Below, one piece after another: positions 40,571 to 50,028 of a stretch of 64,000 nucleotides of DNA. Origin of the DNA: Methylonatrum sp040877625. GTDB lineage: Bacteria > Pseudomonadota > Gammaproteobacteria > Nitrococcales > Aquisalimonadaceae. Each line of letters begins with the position of its first letter. Position 1 is the stretch's first letter. Below the pieces are notes generated by a model, which was not told the origin of the DNA, did no database searches, and worked only from the letters and a program-made list of their open reading frames with translations. The position numbers and the translations under genes are program-made. The stretch covers positions 186,001 through 250,000 of the forward strand of contig JBBDNK010000033.1 in the NCBI GenBank assembly GCA_040877625.1, in the 5' to 3' direction.

Positions 40571-43500
40571 ATGCCCAGCGATTACATCCGCATCCGCGGC
40601 GCCCGCCAGAACAACCTCCGCAATCTGGACCTCGACCTGCCCCTGGGCGAGCTGATCGTGGTCACGGGTGTGAGTGGCTCCGGCAAATCCTCCCTGGCCT
40701 TCGACACGGTGTACTCCGAGGGGCAGCGGCGCTACGTGGAAACCTTTTCGCCCTACGCGCGACAGTTTCTGGATCGCATGGACAAGCCCGCCACCGACCG
40801 CATCGAAGGCATACCGCCGGCCATTGCCATCGATCAGACCAACCCGGTACGCACATCGCGCTCCACGGTCGGCACCATGACCGAGCTGAACGACCATCTG
40901 AAACTGCTGTTTTCGCGCATGGCCGAGCCCTGGTGCGCGCGCTGCGGGCGCAAGGTACAGCGCGACGATCCGGAAAGCGTCGCCGGCCGGCTGATGATCC
41001 GCGCCGAAGGCACGCGCGCCATGGTGACCGCCACCGTGAACCTGCCCAAGGGCCTGAACAAGACCGATATGCAGGCATTGCTGGAGCGCCAGGGCTACAC
41101 CCGCGTCCACCGGGCGACGAAAAAATTCGTCGAAGTGGTGGTGGACCGCGTGCGCATCGCCCCGGACCACCGGGATCGGCTGGTGGAGGCGGTGGAAAAG
41201 GGCTTCAAACTGGGGCGCGGCAAGGTCTCGGTGTACCCGCTGGACGCCGAGCGCAGGCCCGGAGAGCCCCACCAGTTCTCGGCCGATCTGCACTGCGCGG
41301 ACTGCGATATCCACTACCAGCCGCCGATATCCAACCTGTTCTCCTTCAACTCCCCCATCGGCGCCTGCCCGGACTGCCGCGGCTTCGGCCGCACCATGGG
41401 TATCGACTACAGCCTGGTCATCCCCAACGAGAACCGCAGCCTGGCCATGGGCGCCATACGCCCGTTCCAGTCCGGCAAATCCGCGGAGTGTCAGGACGAT
41501 CTCATGCGATTCGCCCGCCTGCGGGGCGTGGCCACGGATATTGCCTGGTGCGACCTGCCCGAAGAAGACCGGCGCTGGGTTATCGAGGGCGACGGCGGAT
41601 GGAACTCCAAGAAGTGGTACGGCGTGCGCCGTTACTTCGACTGGCTGGAGTCCAAGAGCTACAAGATGCACGTGCGGGTACTGCTATCCAAGTACCGCTC
41701 CTATGATCTCTGCGGCACCTGCCACGGCGCCCGGCTGAAGCCCGAGGCCCTGGTCTGGCGCGTGGGCTCGCATGAAGACGCGGACTCCGTCGTCGACCGC
41801 GCTCAGCGCTTTCGCCCCCACGACAGCCATCTGCCTGATCAGGCCTTCCACGGCCTGCCGGGGCTCAACATCGTCGATACCCTGCAACTGCCGCTGACCC
41901 GCGCCCGTGCGTTCTTCGACCGCGTACACATGCCCGCGGGCCTGGACGAGGCCGCCGAGCAGGTGCTGGACGGTATCCGCACACGGCTGCGTTACCTCTG
42001 CGAAGTCGGCCTCGGGTATCTCACACTGGACCGCCAGTCCCGCACGCTGTCCGGCGGCGAGGTTCAGCGCATCAACCTGACCACGGCGCTCGGCACCTCG
42101 CTGGTGAATACGCTTTTCGTGCTGGATGAACCCTCCATCGGCCTTCACCCGCGCGACATGCAGCGCATCATCGGCGTCATGCACCGGCTGCGCGACGCCG
42201 GCAACTCCCTGCTGGTGGTAGAGCACGACCCCGACGTCATGCTCACCGCCAATCGCATCCTCGATGTCGGCCCCGGCCCCGGCGAACAGGGCGGCAACCT
42301 CGTCTTCAACGGCACGCCGGCGGAGATCATGCAGGCCAGAGATTCGCTGACCGGCGATTACCTCTCCGGCCGACGCACCGTGCTGGAGGGCCAGGAGACC
42401 GGCCACATCCGGCCCGTGGACGCGGAAACCAAAAAGCTCTACATCTACGGCGCCAGCGACAACAACCTGCGCGACATCGACGTGGAAATCCCCCTGCAGC
42501 GCCTGGTGGTGCTCACCGGTGTTTCGGGCTCCGGCAAGTCGACCCTGATGCAGGACGTGCTTTACTACGCCCTGCTCAAACGCCGGGGCCGGCCGGCGGA
42601 TCCGCCCGGCGCCTACCGGGACATTGACGGCGACGACCAGTTCGACGACGTCGTGCTGGTGAATCAATCCGCCATCGGCAAGACCACCCGCTCCAACCCG
42701 GCCAGCTACGTCGGCGCCTTCGACCCCATTCGCAAGGCCTTCGCCGCCCAGCCGGACGCCAAGGAGCGTGGCTACACCGCCGGCACCTTCAGCTTCAACA
42801 CCGGCAACGGGCGCTGCCCGACCTGCGGCGGCAATGGCTTTGAGCATGTGGAGATGCAATTCCTCTCCGACGTCTACCTGCGCTGCGCGGCCTGTAACGG
42901 CACGCGCTACCGCGCCGAGGTGCTGGAAGTAAAGCTGGCGCCGGCGAAAGGCAGCAGCCTGGGGCCGAAATCGATTGCCGATGCCCTGAACATGACCGTC
43001 AACGAGGCCGTGACCTTCTTCGCCGACAATCAGGAAGCGCTCACACGGCTGGAACCGCTGCTGGCCGTCGGCCTGGGCTACATGAAACTCGGCCAGCCCG
43101 TACCGACGCTGTCCGGCGGCGAGGCCCAGCGCCTGAAACTGGCCGGCCACCTGGCCAAGGCCGCCGGGCGGCGGCGCAACGACGACAGCCTGCTGTTCCT
43201 GTTCGACGAACCCACTACCGGCCTGCATTTCCACGACGTGGCCGTGTTGCTGCAAGCCTTCCGGCGATTGCTGCAACAAGGCCATTCCCTGCTGGTCATC
43301 GAGCACAACCTGGACGTCATGCGGGCGGCGGACTGGATTATCGACATGGGGCCGGAAGGCGGTGATCAGGGCGGCGAGATCGTCGCCACGGGCACGCCCG
43401 AACAGATCATGGCGGTGGAGCACAGCCACACCGGCCGCTCCCTGAAGCACTACGTCGGGCAACTCGGCAAACCGTTGCAGGCGGAAGCGGCGCAGGTGGC

Positions 43501-46135
43501 GGATGCCTCCGCCCTGTACCGGGACCATGCCATCGCCATCCTCAATGCCCGGGAGCACAACCTCAAGGGCATCGATCTGCGCATTCCCCGCGACAAGCTC
43601 ACCGTCATCACCGGCCTGTCCGGCTCCGGCAAATCCACCGTGGCCTTCGACATCCTGTTCAACGAGGGGCAGCGCCGCTACCTGGAATCCCTGAACGCCT
43701 ATGCCCGCCAGTTCGTGCAGCCGGCGGCGCGGCCGGACGTCGACGCCATCCTGGGCATTCCGCCCACGGTGGCCATTGAGCAGCGCACCAGCCGCGGCGG
43801 CCGCAAGAGCACCGTAGGCACCATGACCGAGGTCCAGCACTTCCTGCGCCTGATGTACGTGAAACTGGGCACCCAGTACTGCCCCGCCTGCGATGTGCCG
43901 ATCCAGGCGCAGACGGCGGACGCCATCTTCGCCCAGATCATGAGCGACTACCGGGACCGTGAGGTGGAACTGCTGGCACCGCTGATCGTGGCCCGAAAGG
44001 GCTACTACACGGATCTCGCCACCTGGGCCGCCGGCAAGGGCTTCGATAGCCTGCGGGTGGACGGCGAGGCCATGCCCACGGACAACTGGCCACGGCTGGA
44101 CCGTTACAAGGAACACGACATCGAGCTGCCGGTGGGCCGCCTCGCCGTCACACCGAAAAACGGCGACCGGCTGCGAGCCCTGATCCGCGAGACCCTGGAT
44201 TACGGCAAGCAGACGCTGAAACTGGCATGCGCCGGCAGCGAAGACGCCATTTTCTCCGCCAAGCGCGCCTGCCCGAGCTGCAGCCGCAGCTTCGAGGAGT
44301 TGGACCCGCGGCTGTTCTCCTATAACTCCACGCACGGCTGGTGCCCGAGCTGTTACGGCACCGGCATGATCATCCCCGGCTTCGATGCCGAACAGACCGG
44401 CGAGGAAAGCGCCTGGACCGAAACCGGCGAAGGCGAGCCGACCATCTGCCCCGGTTGCCAGGGCCACCGTCTGAACGACGTGGCACTGGCTGTCCGCTAC
44501 CGGGACCATTCCATCGCCGAGCTCACGGCGCTGTCGGTGGAACAGGCGGCGGACTGGTTCCAGGCCCTGCGGCTTGAGGGCCGCGAGCAGGCCATCGCCC
44601 AGGACATTCTGCCGGAGATCCGCAACCGCCTGGCCTTCCTCCGCGAGGTAGGTCTTTCTTATCTGGCCCTGGACCGGGCGGCGCCGACGCTGTCCGGCGG
44701 CGAGGCCCAGCGCATCCGCCTCGCCGCCCAGCTCGGCTCCAACCTGCAGGGCGTGTGCTACGTGATGGACGAACCCACCATCGGCCTGCACCCCCGGGAC
44801 AACCGCATGCTGCTGGACACCCTTGCCCGCCTCGAGGGCAAGGGCAATACCATCGTCGTGGTGGAACACGACGAGGACACCATCCGCCGGGCGGAACACG
44901 TGGTGGACCTCGGACCCGGCGCCGGTATCAACGGCGGCCGGGTGGTCGCCGAAGGCACGGTGGCCGACCTGCTGGCCAACCCGAAATCAGTCACCGGCCG
45001 CGCCCTTGCCAATCCCCTGCGCCACCCCCTCCTGCAGAGCCGCCGCATCGCACCGGCGGACCACGTGCTGCGCATTCGCGGCGCCAGCCTGAACAACCTG
45101 AAGGACGTGGACGTGGATATCCCCCTTGGGCGGCTGGTGGTGGTTACCGGTGTCTCCGGCTCCGGCAAGTCGACCCTGGCGCGGGACGTGCTGGAAGATA
45201 ACCTCCACCGGCTGGTGGCGGAACGCCGCAAGCCGAGCGGCAATGCGTTAAAAGGCTGTCGCCTGCTGGAAGGCTGGGAGTCAGTGGAACGAGTACTGGA
45301 AGTGGACCAGACGCCCATCGGCAAAACGCCGCGATCCTGCCCCGCCACTTACGTGGGCTTCTGGGACGACATCCGCAAGCTCTACGCGCAGACCGAGGAG
45401 GCCCGCATCCGCGGCTACGAGCCCGGCCGTTTCTCGTTCAACACCAAGGACGGCCGCTGCCCCGGTTGCGACGGCCAGGGCGTGAAGCGTATCGAAATGA
45501 GCTTTCTGCCGGACGTGACCATGCCCTGCGAGGTCTGCCACGGTCAACGGTTCACGCAGGAAACCCTGGCGGTGGAATACAAGGGCAAGTCCGTCGGCGA
45601 TGTGCTGAACATGGCCATCGACCAGGCCGTGGAGTTCTTCACCGCCCACGGCAAGATCCATCACCCCCTGACCCTGCTGCAGGACGTCGGCCTTGGTTAT
45701 CTGACCCTGGGACAGCAGAGCCCGACCCTCTCCGGCGGCGAGGCCCAGCGCATCAAACTGGTCACCGAGCTGGCAAAGGCCCGCCCGGACACCGGCCGCC
45801 GCAAGCCGCCACACACAGTGTACGTACTGGACGAACCCACGGTAGGCCTGCACATGGCCGACGTGGAAAAACTCATCCACGTGCTTCACCGCCTGGTGGA
45901 TGCGGGCAACACCGTCATCGTGATCGAGCACAACCTCGACATCATGGCCGAAGCCGACTGGCTGATCGACATGGGCCCGGAAGGCGGCGACGCCGGCGGA
46001 CAGATCGTGGCCAAGGGCGTACCGGAAACGCTGGCGGTGGACGGAAAATCGTACACAGCGGAAATACTCGCGGAGTTCCTGCGGGAACGCTCCTGGAAAG
46101 CGTTCGCAGACAAGCGGAAAGTCCCTCTTGGGTAG
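40571..46135 (+). CDS. Tandem UvrA: fused double excinuclease subunit A-like protein
   Basis: A 1854-residue protein made of two UvrA-like units. Four Walker A motifs (GVSGSGKSS, GVSGSGKST, GLSGSGKST, GVSGSGKST) start at about residues 33, 650, 1015 and 1527. Each is paired with an LSGGE signature (four in all). UvrA-type zinc modules recur, for example CPTCGGNGFEHVEMQFLSDVYLRCAAC and CPSCSRSFEELDPR. The second unit is shorter (about 880 residues). An ordinary UvrA is about 940 residues and acts as a dimer in damage recognition, so this looks like a covalent dimer. Long UvrA paralogues of this kind are known in some proteobacteria, and their job is unclear. I chose the ATG at 40571. The TAG stop lies within repeat-like sequence. 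Confidence 0.93.
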   Translation: MPSDYIRIRGARQNNLRNLDLDLPLGELIVVTGVSGSGKSSLAFDTVYSEGQRRYVETFSPYARQFLDRMDKPATDRIEGIPPAIAIDQTNPVRTSRSTVGTMTELNDHLKLLFSRMAEPWCARCGRKVQRDDPESVAGRLMIRAEGTRAMVTATVNLPKGLNKTDMQALLERQGYTRVHRATKKFVEVVVDRVRIAPDHRDRLVEAVEKGFKLGRGKVSVYPLDAERRPGEPHQFSADLHCADCDIHYQPPISNLFSFNSPIGACPDCRGFGRTMGIDYSLVIPNENRSLAMGAIRPFQSGKSAECQDDLMRFARLRGVATDIAWCDLPEEDRRWVIEGDGGWNSKKWYGVRRYFDWLESKSYKMHVRVLLSKYRSYDLCGTCHGARLKPEALVWRVGSHEDADSVVDRAQRFRPHDSHLPDQAFHGLPGLNIVDTLQLPLTRARAFFDRVHMPAGLDEAAEQVLDGIRTRLRYLCEVGLGYLTLDRQSRTLSGGEVQRINLTTALGTSLVNTLFVLDEPSIGLHPRDMQRIIGVMHRLRDAGNSLLVVEHDPDVMLTANRILDVGPGPGEQGGNLVFNGTPAEIMQARDSLTGDYLSGRRTVLEGQETGHIRPVDAETKKLYIYGASDNNLRDIDVEIPLQRLVVLTGVSGSGKSTLMQDVLYYALLKRRGRPADPPGAYRDIDGDDQFDDVVLVNQSAIGKTTRSNPASYVGAFDPIRKAFAAQPDAKERGYTAGTFSFNTGNGRCPTCGGNGFEHVEMQFLSDVYLRCAACNGTRYRAEVLEVKLAPAKGSSLGPKSIADALNMTVNEAVTFFADNQEALTRLEPLLAVGLGYMKLGQPVPTLSGGEAQRLKLAGHLAKAAGRRRNDDSLLFLFDEPTTGLHFHDVAVLLQAFRRLLQQGHSLLVIEHNLDVMRAADWIIDMGPEGGDQGGEIVATGTPEQIMAVEHSHTGRSLKHYVGQLGKPLQAEAAQVADASALYRDHAIAILNAREHNLKGIDLRIPRDKLTVITGLSGSGKSTVAFDILFNEGQRRYLESLNAYARQFVQPAARPDVDAILGIPPTVAIEQRTSRGGRKSTVGTMTEVQHFLRLMYVKLGTQYCPACDVPIQAQTADAIFAQIMSDYRDREVELLAPLIVARKGYYTDLATWAAGKGFDSLRVDGEAMPTDNWPRLDRYKEHDIELPVGRLAVTPKNGDRLRALIRETLDYGKQTLKLACAGSEDAIFSAKRACPSCSRSFEELDPRLFSYNSTHGWCPSCYGTGMIIPGFDAEQTGEESAWTETGEGEPTICPGCQGHRLNDVALAVRYRDHSIAELTALSVEQAADWFQALRLEGREQAIAQDILPEIRNRLAFLREVGLSYLALDRAAPTLSGGEAQRIRLAAQLGSNLQGVCYVMDEPTIGLHPRDNRMLLDTLARLEGKGNTIVVVEHDEDTIRRAEHVVDLGPGAGINGGRVVAEGTVADLLANPKSVTGRALANPLRHPLLQSRRIAPADHVLRIRGASLNNLKDVDVDIPLGRLVVVTGVSGSGKSTLARDVLEDNLHRLVAERRKPSGNALKGCRLLEGWESVERVLEVDQTPIGKTPRSCPATYVGFWDDIRKLYAQTEEARIRGYEPGRFSFNTKDGRCPGCDGQGVKRIEMSFLPDVTMPCEVCHGQRFTQETLAVEYKGKSVGDVLNMAIDQAVEFFTAHGKIHHPLTLLQDVGLGYLTLGQQSPTLSGGEAQRIKLVTELAKARPDTGRRKPPHTVYVLDEPTVGLHMADVEKLIHVLHRLVDAGNTVIVIEHNLDIMAEADWLIDMGPEGGDAGGQIVAKGVPETLAVDGKSYTAEILAEFLRERSWKAFADKRKVPLG

Positions 46136-46165
46136 AGTGGATATTCGCTTAATAGTTACTCCCTA
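46133..46165. repeat. Degenerate REP-like sequence, family 2
   Basis: GGTAGAGTGGATATTCGCTT resembles the family 2 element at 38296 read on the minus strand. It contains the stop codon of the tandem uvrA gene and marks the edge of the AT-richer island. Confidence 0.45.
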
Positions 46166-46263
46166 TTAAACAGGTTTGAATATAGAGAAAACCACAAACC
46201 GATTCTTCGAGCTATTATCGACATGGCGCTTCGCGACACGTCCCCAAACTCCAGAACATCACA

Positions 46264-46291
46264 TTGACAAAAAAAGGTATCCAGGTATCAT
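46264..46291 (+). promoter_or_regulatory. Strong sigma-70 promoter of hcp
   Basis: A perfect TTGACA and the -10 TATCAT (four or five of six) are separated by 16 bases, 44 bases before the hcp start codon. An AAAGGA site precedes the ATG. This is the clearest housekeeping promoter in the window. Confidence 0.75.
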
Positions 46292-46334
46292 TTTTCTCTC
46301 GACAAATTACAGATGACACTGGGAAAGGAAAACC

Positions 46335-46823
46335 ATGTCTATATTCATGAAGTGTGAAGGAATATCTGGAGAATCGTCGGACAAGCTTCATAAAGGTTGG
46401 ATTGATGTTGATCATATCGACTGGTGTGTTGCCCGCCGCATCAGCTCAAACCCAGGCACCCGATACAACCGGGAAATTGCCAACGCCGAAATTACAGATC
46501 TCATGCTGACCCGTCGGATGGACAGTGCGACTCCAGCGCTCTTCATCAATGCATGCTGCGGCAAAGGTCAGACGGTCGAAATTCATTTCACCAAAACCGG
46601 ATCCGGATCCGGATCCGACTCCTACCTGGAGTATGTACTTCATAACGCATTAATCTGCGACTACCATGTTTCCGCCCAGGCCGGAAATGCCAAGCACCCT
46701 ACCGAAGAGCTGATCATCAGCTTCCAGGAAATGGAAATCAAGTATGTCACCTACGACAATAATGGAAACGTTATTTCCCCCATTATCGTTGGCTTTGACA
46801 CATCAACCAACACAAAAAAATAG
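46335..46823 (+). CDS. hcp: Hcp-family type VI secretion tube protein, orphan
   Basis: A 162-residue Hcp protein, which forms hexameric rings of the type VI secretion tube. The start MSIFMKCEGISGES, the arginine-rich strand ARRISSNPGTRYNREIANAEITDLMLTRRMD, and SGSDSYLEYVLHNALICDYHV fit the family. A (GGATCC)3 run encodes the GSGSGSD turn. No other type VI genes are in the window, so this is an orphan copy, of the kind that often carries or chaperones effectors. Base composition is lower in GC than its neighbours, suggesting transfer. It has its own strong promoter. Confidence 0.9.
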   Translation: MSIFMKCEGISGESSDKLHKGWIDVDHIDWCVARRISSNPGTRYNREIANAEITDLMLTRRMDSATPALFINACCGKGQTVEIHFTKTGSGSGSDSYLEYVLHNALICDYHVSAQAGNAKHPTEELIISFQEMEIKYVTYDNNGNVISPIIVGFDTSTNTKK

Positions 46824-46868
46824 TTCATTGTTGAATGGAAGCAAGACACAACTGAAAGGGAAATCGAG

Positions 46869-47357
46869 ATGCCGACCAATGTAGTGCAGCACGAGAGATA
46901 TTACAGCAAATGCCTTGCACGTCTTGATGTGGAGGGTATTGGGGTAAACGGTACCTATTACCTGAAAGGCGAAATCGTTGTCAGACGAAACGGGACGGTG
47001 TTTATCTCTGCCAAGGGCTTTACCGCTGCCATGGATTTCGCACGGCAAAACGGCGGCAGCGTGCGGTATTTTGCGCGGGCAAAATTGATCAAGGACCGCG
47101 CAGTGGTGCGAGCAGAACAACTGAGCCGTAGCCTGGATGGTGAAGCGTGGAATGGGGACCACTTCCTCCCAATCGGTTCCTGTACGTTAAAGATTCCCAA
47201 CTCATATCCCGGCATTGAGTACAGTGTCTCTATTGAGTACTGGTACGCATACAAAACCGGGATTGGTATCGCATACCCTATTCCACAACCAGCGAAGGAA
47301 ACGATCCAGATAGGTTCGCCATCGCTCAGCGGTTCGGCCCGGAGTTCGACGGCATGA
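46869..47357 (+). CDS. Unknown protein encoded after orphan hcp
   Basis: A 162-residue protein I do not recognise. It starts 45 bases after hcp and overlaps the next gene by four bases (ATGA). It has no signal peptide or membrane segment; the pattern suggests mixed strands, with basic residues in the centre (ARAKLIKDRAVVRAEQL) and an aromatic stretch (SVSIEYWYAYKTGIGIAYP). Position after an orphan hcp and translational coupling to a lipoprotein gene make a secreted cargo one possibility, but this is inference. Confidence 0.6.
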   Translation: MPTNVVQHERYYSKCLARLDVEGIGVNGTYYLKGEIVVRRNGTVFISAKGFTAAMDFARQNGGSVRYFARAKLIKDRAVVRAEQLSRSLDGEAWNGDHFLPIGSCTLKIPNSYPGIEYSVSIEYWYAYKTGIGIAYPIPQPAKETIQIGSPSLSGSARSSTA

Positions 47358-47983
47358 GAGGCAAAGCCGAAGTGAAATCTCGCAGCTTACCCCTCCTATA
47401 TACACTCTGTATTTCGCTCCTTTGGGGGTGTACCTCTCGCGCTCCCGGCGAACCTAACGCGGCCACTCTTCATGAGCAGGCCATTCTGGTCCTCAGAGAA
47501 GGGAATGATCGCGAACACCTCGAGAAGGCGCTGGAACTGACCACGCTGGCAGTCGAGAAGGATCCGAATTACCCCTACGCCCTGAACACACGGGCCCAGG
47601 TACTCCTTGAACTCGGACGTCACGAAGAATCGATTGCCGACCTGGAGCGGCTCGTGGCAATTAAGGATTTCCCGGAACGCAGAATGTTTCTGTGCCTGGT
47701 AAAGGATGTAGCTCCGGGACATGACGAGGATGCCAATGCCTGTTACCACTCCGTCGCGGCAACATACAAGGAGATCGAAGGAGAGCTGGCCTACAGGAAC
47801 ATCAATTATCTTTTCGCTCTAAAGATGGCCAATGCGCAGATGTTCCAGATCGAGGCTGACCGTTTCATCGCCGAAATTGATGAAGACAGCGAGAAGTGGG
47901 ACCCATACGATTTCAAGCGAGACCTACTTGAAACGGATAGAGATGAACTGCTTGAGCATTTTGTGGGCACACCGGGAAATTAG
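47354..47983 (+). CDS. Lipoprotein with TPR-like repeats
   Basis: A 209-residue protein with a basic start, a hydrophobic segment and a lipobox-like sequence SLLWGC near residue 26, so probably lipid-anchored in the cell envelope. Residues about 40-105 look like tetratricopeptide units (LEKALELTTLAVEKDPNYPYALNTRAQVLLELGRHEESIADLERLV). It overlaps the unknown gene by four bases. A TPR lipoprotein in this position could be an envelope immunity partner or assembly factor; neither is shown by sequence. Confidence 0.65.
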   Translation: MRGKAEVKSRSLPLLYTLCISLLWGCTSRAPGEPNAATLHEQAILVLREGNDREHLEKALELTTLAVEKDPNYPYALNTRAQVLLELGRHEESIADLERLVAIKDFPERRMFLCLVKDVAPGHDEDANACYHSVAATYKEIEGELAYRNINYLFALKMANAQMFQIEADRFIAEIDEDSEKWDPYDFKRDLLETDRDELLEHFVGTPGN

Positions 47984-47999
47984 CCCATGCACCGGTCGC

Positions 48000-48025
48000 A
48001 TGAATAAATCAGTGTCTCCCTAGGG
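48000..48025. repeat. Half copy of palindromic repeat family 1
   Basis: ATGAATAAATCAGTGTCTCC followed by CTAGGG matches the right arm of the intact copy at 10794-10821. No left arm is present. It lies 17 bases after the lipoprotein gene, at the right edge of the AT-richer island. Confidence 0.75.
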
Positions 48026-48052
48026 ATTGGCCACCGAGACCGTGGCCTTGCT

Positions 48053-48077
48053 GGTGGATATCGCTGCGCTTCACCTA
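48053..48077. repeat. REP-like element, family 2
   Basis: GGTGGATATCGCTGCGCTTC closely matches the family 2 element at 38296-38320 read on the other strand (GTGGATAGCGCTGCGCTCCA). Confidence 0.65.
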
Positions 48078-48109
48078 CTCTGCTTATCGGTACGCGGAAT
48101 GCGGAACGT

Positions 48110-48137
48110 AAAAAGGGCGCCTTGTGGCGCCCTTTTT
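48110..48137. terminator. Bidirectional intrinsic terminator
   Basis: A perfect 12-base stem AAAAAGGGCGCC / GGCGCCCTTTTT with a TTGT loop, between the lipoprotein gene (plus) and mdh (minus). It has an A-run on one side and a T-run on the other, so it can act both ways. Confidence 0.92.
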
Positions 48138-48156
48138 CATCGAACAGGCGATGCCC

Positions 48157-49137
48157 TTACGGGAACAGGTGCTTCACCGCGTCCCGCTCTCCCACCAGTT
48201 CCTTCTCGGTCGCCTGCATCTTGCCACGGCTGAAGGCGTCCACTTCCAGGCCCTGCACGATTTCGTACTTGCCACCCTTGCAGGTGACCGGGAACGAGTA
48301 GATCAGGCCTTCGGTGATACCGTAGCTGCCGTCGGAGGGAATACCCATGCTGGTCCAGTCACCCTCGGCCGTGCCCAGCGCCCAGGTGCGCATGTGGTCC
48401 ACCGCCGAGCTGGCCGCGGAACCGGCACTGGAGGCGCCACGCGCCTTGATGATGGCGGCGCCGCGCTGCTGAATGGTGGGGATGAACTCGCTCTCGTACC
48501 AGGCCCGGTCAACCTGTTCCAGGGCAGGCTTGCCCTTGATCAGCGCATGGCTGATGTCCGGGAACTGGGTGGCCGAGTGATTGCCCCAGACGATCACCCG
48601 CGTGACGTCCGTGGAATGGGTACCGGTCTTGCCGGCAAGCTGCGCCAGCGATCGGTTGTGATCCAGACGGGTCATGGCGGTAAACTGGGCCGGATTCAGA
48701 TCGGGGGCGTTCTTCTGCGCGATCAATGCGTTGGTGTTGGCCGGGTTGCCCACCACCAGCACCTTGACGTCACGGCTGGCAACGTCGTTGAGCGCCTTGC
48801 CCTGCACCGAGAAGATGGCCGCATTGGCTTCCAGCAGATCCTTGCGCTCCATGCCGGGGCCGCGCGGGCGCGCGCCAACCAGCAGAGCGTAATCGGCATC
48901 CCTGAACGCCACGTCCGCCTTGTCGCTGGTGGTGATGCCTGCAACAAGTGGGAAGGCGCAATCTTCCAGTTCCATGACCACGCCGCCAAGCGCTTCGAGT
49001 GCCGGGGTGATTTCCAGCAACTGGAGGATGACCGGCTGATCCTTGCCGAGCATATCGCCGGCGGCGATCCTGAACAGCAGGCTGTAACCGATCTGGCCAG
49101 CCGCGCCGGTCACCGCTACGCGTACGGGTGCTTTCAT
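48157..49137 (-). CDS. mdh: Malate dehydrogenase
   Basis: Oxidises malate to oxaloacetate in the TCA cycle. The 326-residue protein is of the cytosolic-type group: GAAGQIGYSLLFRIAAGDMLG at the start, GARPRGPGMERKDLLEANA with the substrate arginines, VVGNPANTNA, and the catalytic histidine in VIVWGNHSATQFPD. A GGGAGAG site precedes the ATG at 49137. It is transcribed alone and ends at a strong terminator. Confidence 0.97.
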   Translation of the reverse strand: MKAPVRVAVTGAAGQIGYSLLFRIAAGDMLGKDQPVILQLLEITPALEALGGVVMELEDCAFPLVAGITTSDKADVAFRDADYALLVGARPRGPGMERKDLLEANAAIFSVQGKALNDVASRDVKVLVVGNPANTNALIAQKNAPDLNPAQFTAMTRLDHNRSLAQLAGKTGTHSTDVTRVIVWGNHSATQFPDISHALIKGKPALEQVDRAWYESEFIPTIQQRGAAIIKARGASSAGSAASSAVDHMRTWALGTAEGDWTSMGIPSDGSYGITEGLIYSFPVTCKGGKYEIVQGLEVDAFSRGKMQATEKELVGERDAVKHLFP

Positions 49138-49296
49138 AAGTACTCTCCCATGGGTTGACCCGGGCGTTGCCGGGCTAATCCAGCCCTTGTGGGGACTGAG
49201 ACATTGGTGCGCCGCAGCGGCGCAGCGGGCGCATAGTGTACCAGACTGCAGCGCCAGGCGGCAGCGTTGCCGGGATGCCTGTTTTCCGGAGGCGGT

Positions 49297-50028
49297 TCAC
49301 GGCCGCAGCAGGCGCACCATCATGCCGACTTCAAGGCCCAGAATCCGGTCGGCACGGCCACCATTGACGGCAATCTCTACCAGCCCGCTTGAATTGCGAT
49401 ACCAGAAGCCGGCACCGCGCGACATGTGCCCAAAGGTTTCAGCCCGCGTCAATTCGGTTTCCCCGGCCTGGACAATGGCCTGATCGGAAACCACATCTCC
49501 CCGGATTCCCGTGATCGCATTGCCATAACCATCAACGTAGAGCACCTGGGGCGTGTCGTCCCCCCAGTCCACCCGGTAACGGCGCTCGGCGGCTTCGGCC
49601 TCATCCCCGGGCAACTCGCCGCGTAATACCGCGGCCGCGGCGGGCGCAAACACATCCCGGCCATGGAAGCTGGGCGATGCGTCTTCCCCCGCCGGCGGCA
49701 GACGCCGGTATCGGACATCCCTGCCCCGCCTTGCCACGAACTCGAACAGCCCATTATCCGGCCCGACGAACCAGCGCCCGTCCGCTTCAATGACGCAGGC
49801 CGGTCGCGTCGTTCCCACACCGGGGTCCACGACACCTATCACCACGCAACCCGGCGGCAGCGAACGGCAGATCGGCTCGAGCAGAAAGGCTGAAGACCGC
49901 GGGTCCAGGGCCGGTGCGTCGTGCATGAGGTCGATCACCGGCACACCGGGCGCATGCGCATGCAGGGCTGCCTTTAGCTGGCCCACATAAGGACCATGCA
50001 GAGTGAAATCGGTAAAAAGTACAAACAT
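49297..50028 (-). CDS. SAM hydroxide adenosyltransferase (DUF62 family)
   Basis: A 243-residue protein of the SAM hydrolase/fluorinase-chlorinase superfamily. The DUF62 motifs are present: MFVLFTDFTLHGPYVGQLKA, the VVDPGVGTTRPA segment, DNGLFEFVA, FHGRDVFAPAAA and YVDGYGNAITGI. Most members hydrolyse SAM to adenosine and methionine; halogenase activity is confined to a few lineages. The ATG at 50028 gives the family's usual start but has a weak ribosome binding site. It is divergent from the ten-gene operon. Confidence 0.9.
   Translation of the reverse strand: MFVLFTDFTLHGPYVGQLKAALHAHAPGVPVIDLMHDAPALDPRSSAFLLEPICRSLPPGCVVIGVVDPGVGTTRPACVIEADGRWFVGPDNGLFEFVARRGRDVRYRRLPPAGEDASPSFHGRDVFAPAAAAVLRGELPGDEAEAAERRYRVDWGDDTPQVLYVDGYGNAITGIRGDVVSDQAIVQAGETELTRAETFGHMSRGAGFWYRNSSGLVEIAVNGGRADRILGLEVGMMVRLLRP

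Noticed and set aside
41684..44899. A 1071-codon open frame opposite the tandem uvrA gene
   Set aside because: It mirrors the UvrA codons and has no recognisable motif of its own; same GC-driven cause.
46599..46618. The triple GGATCC run as a regulatory or engineered repeat
   Set aside because: It is in frame within hcp and encodes the Gly-Ser turn that the Hcp family normally has at this position.
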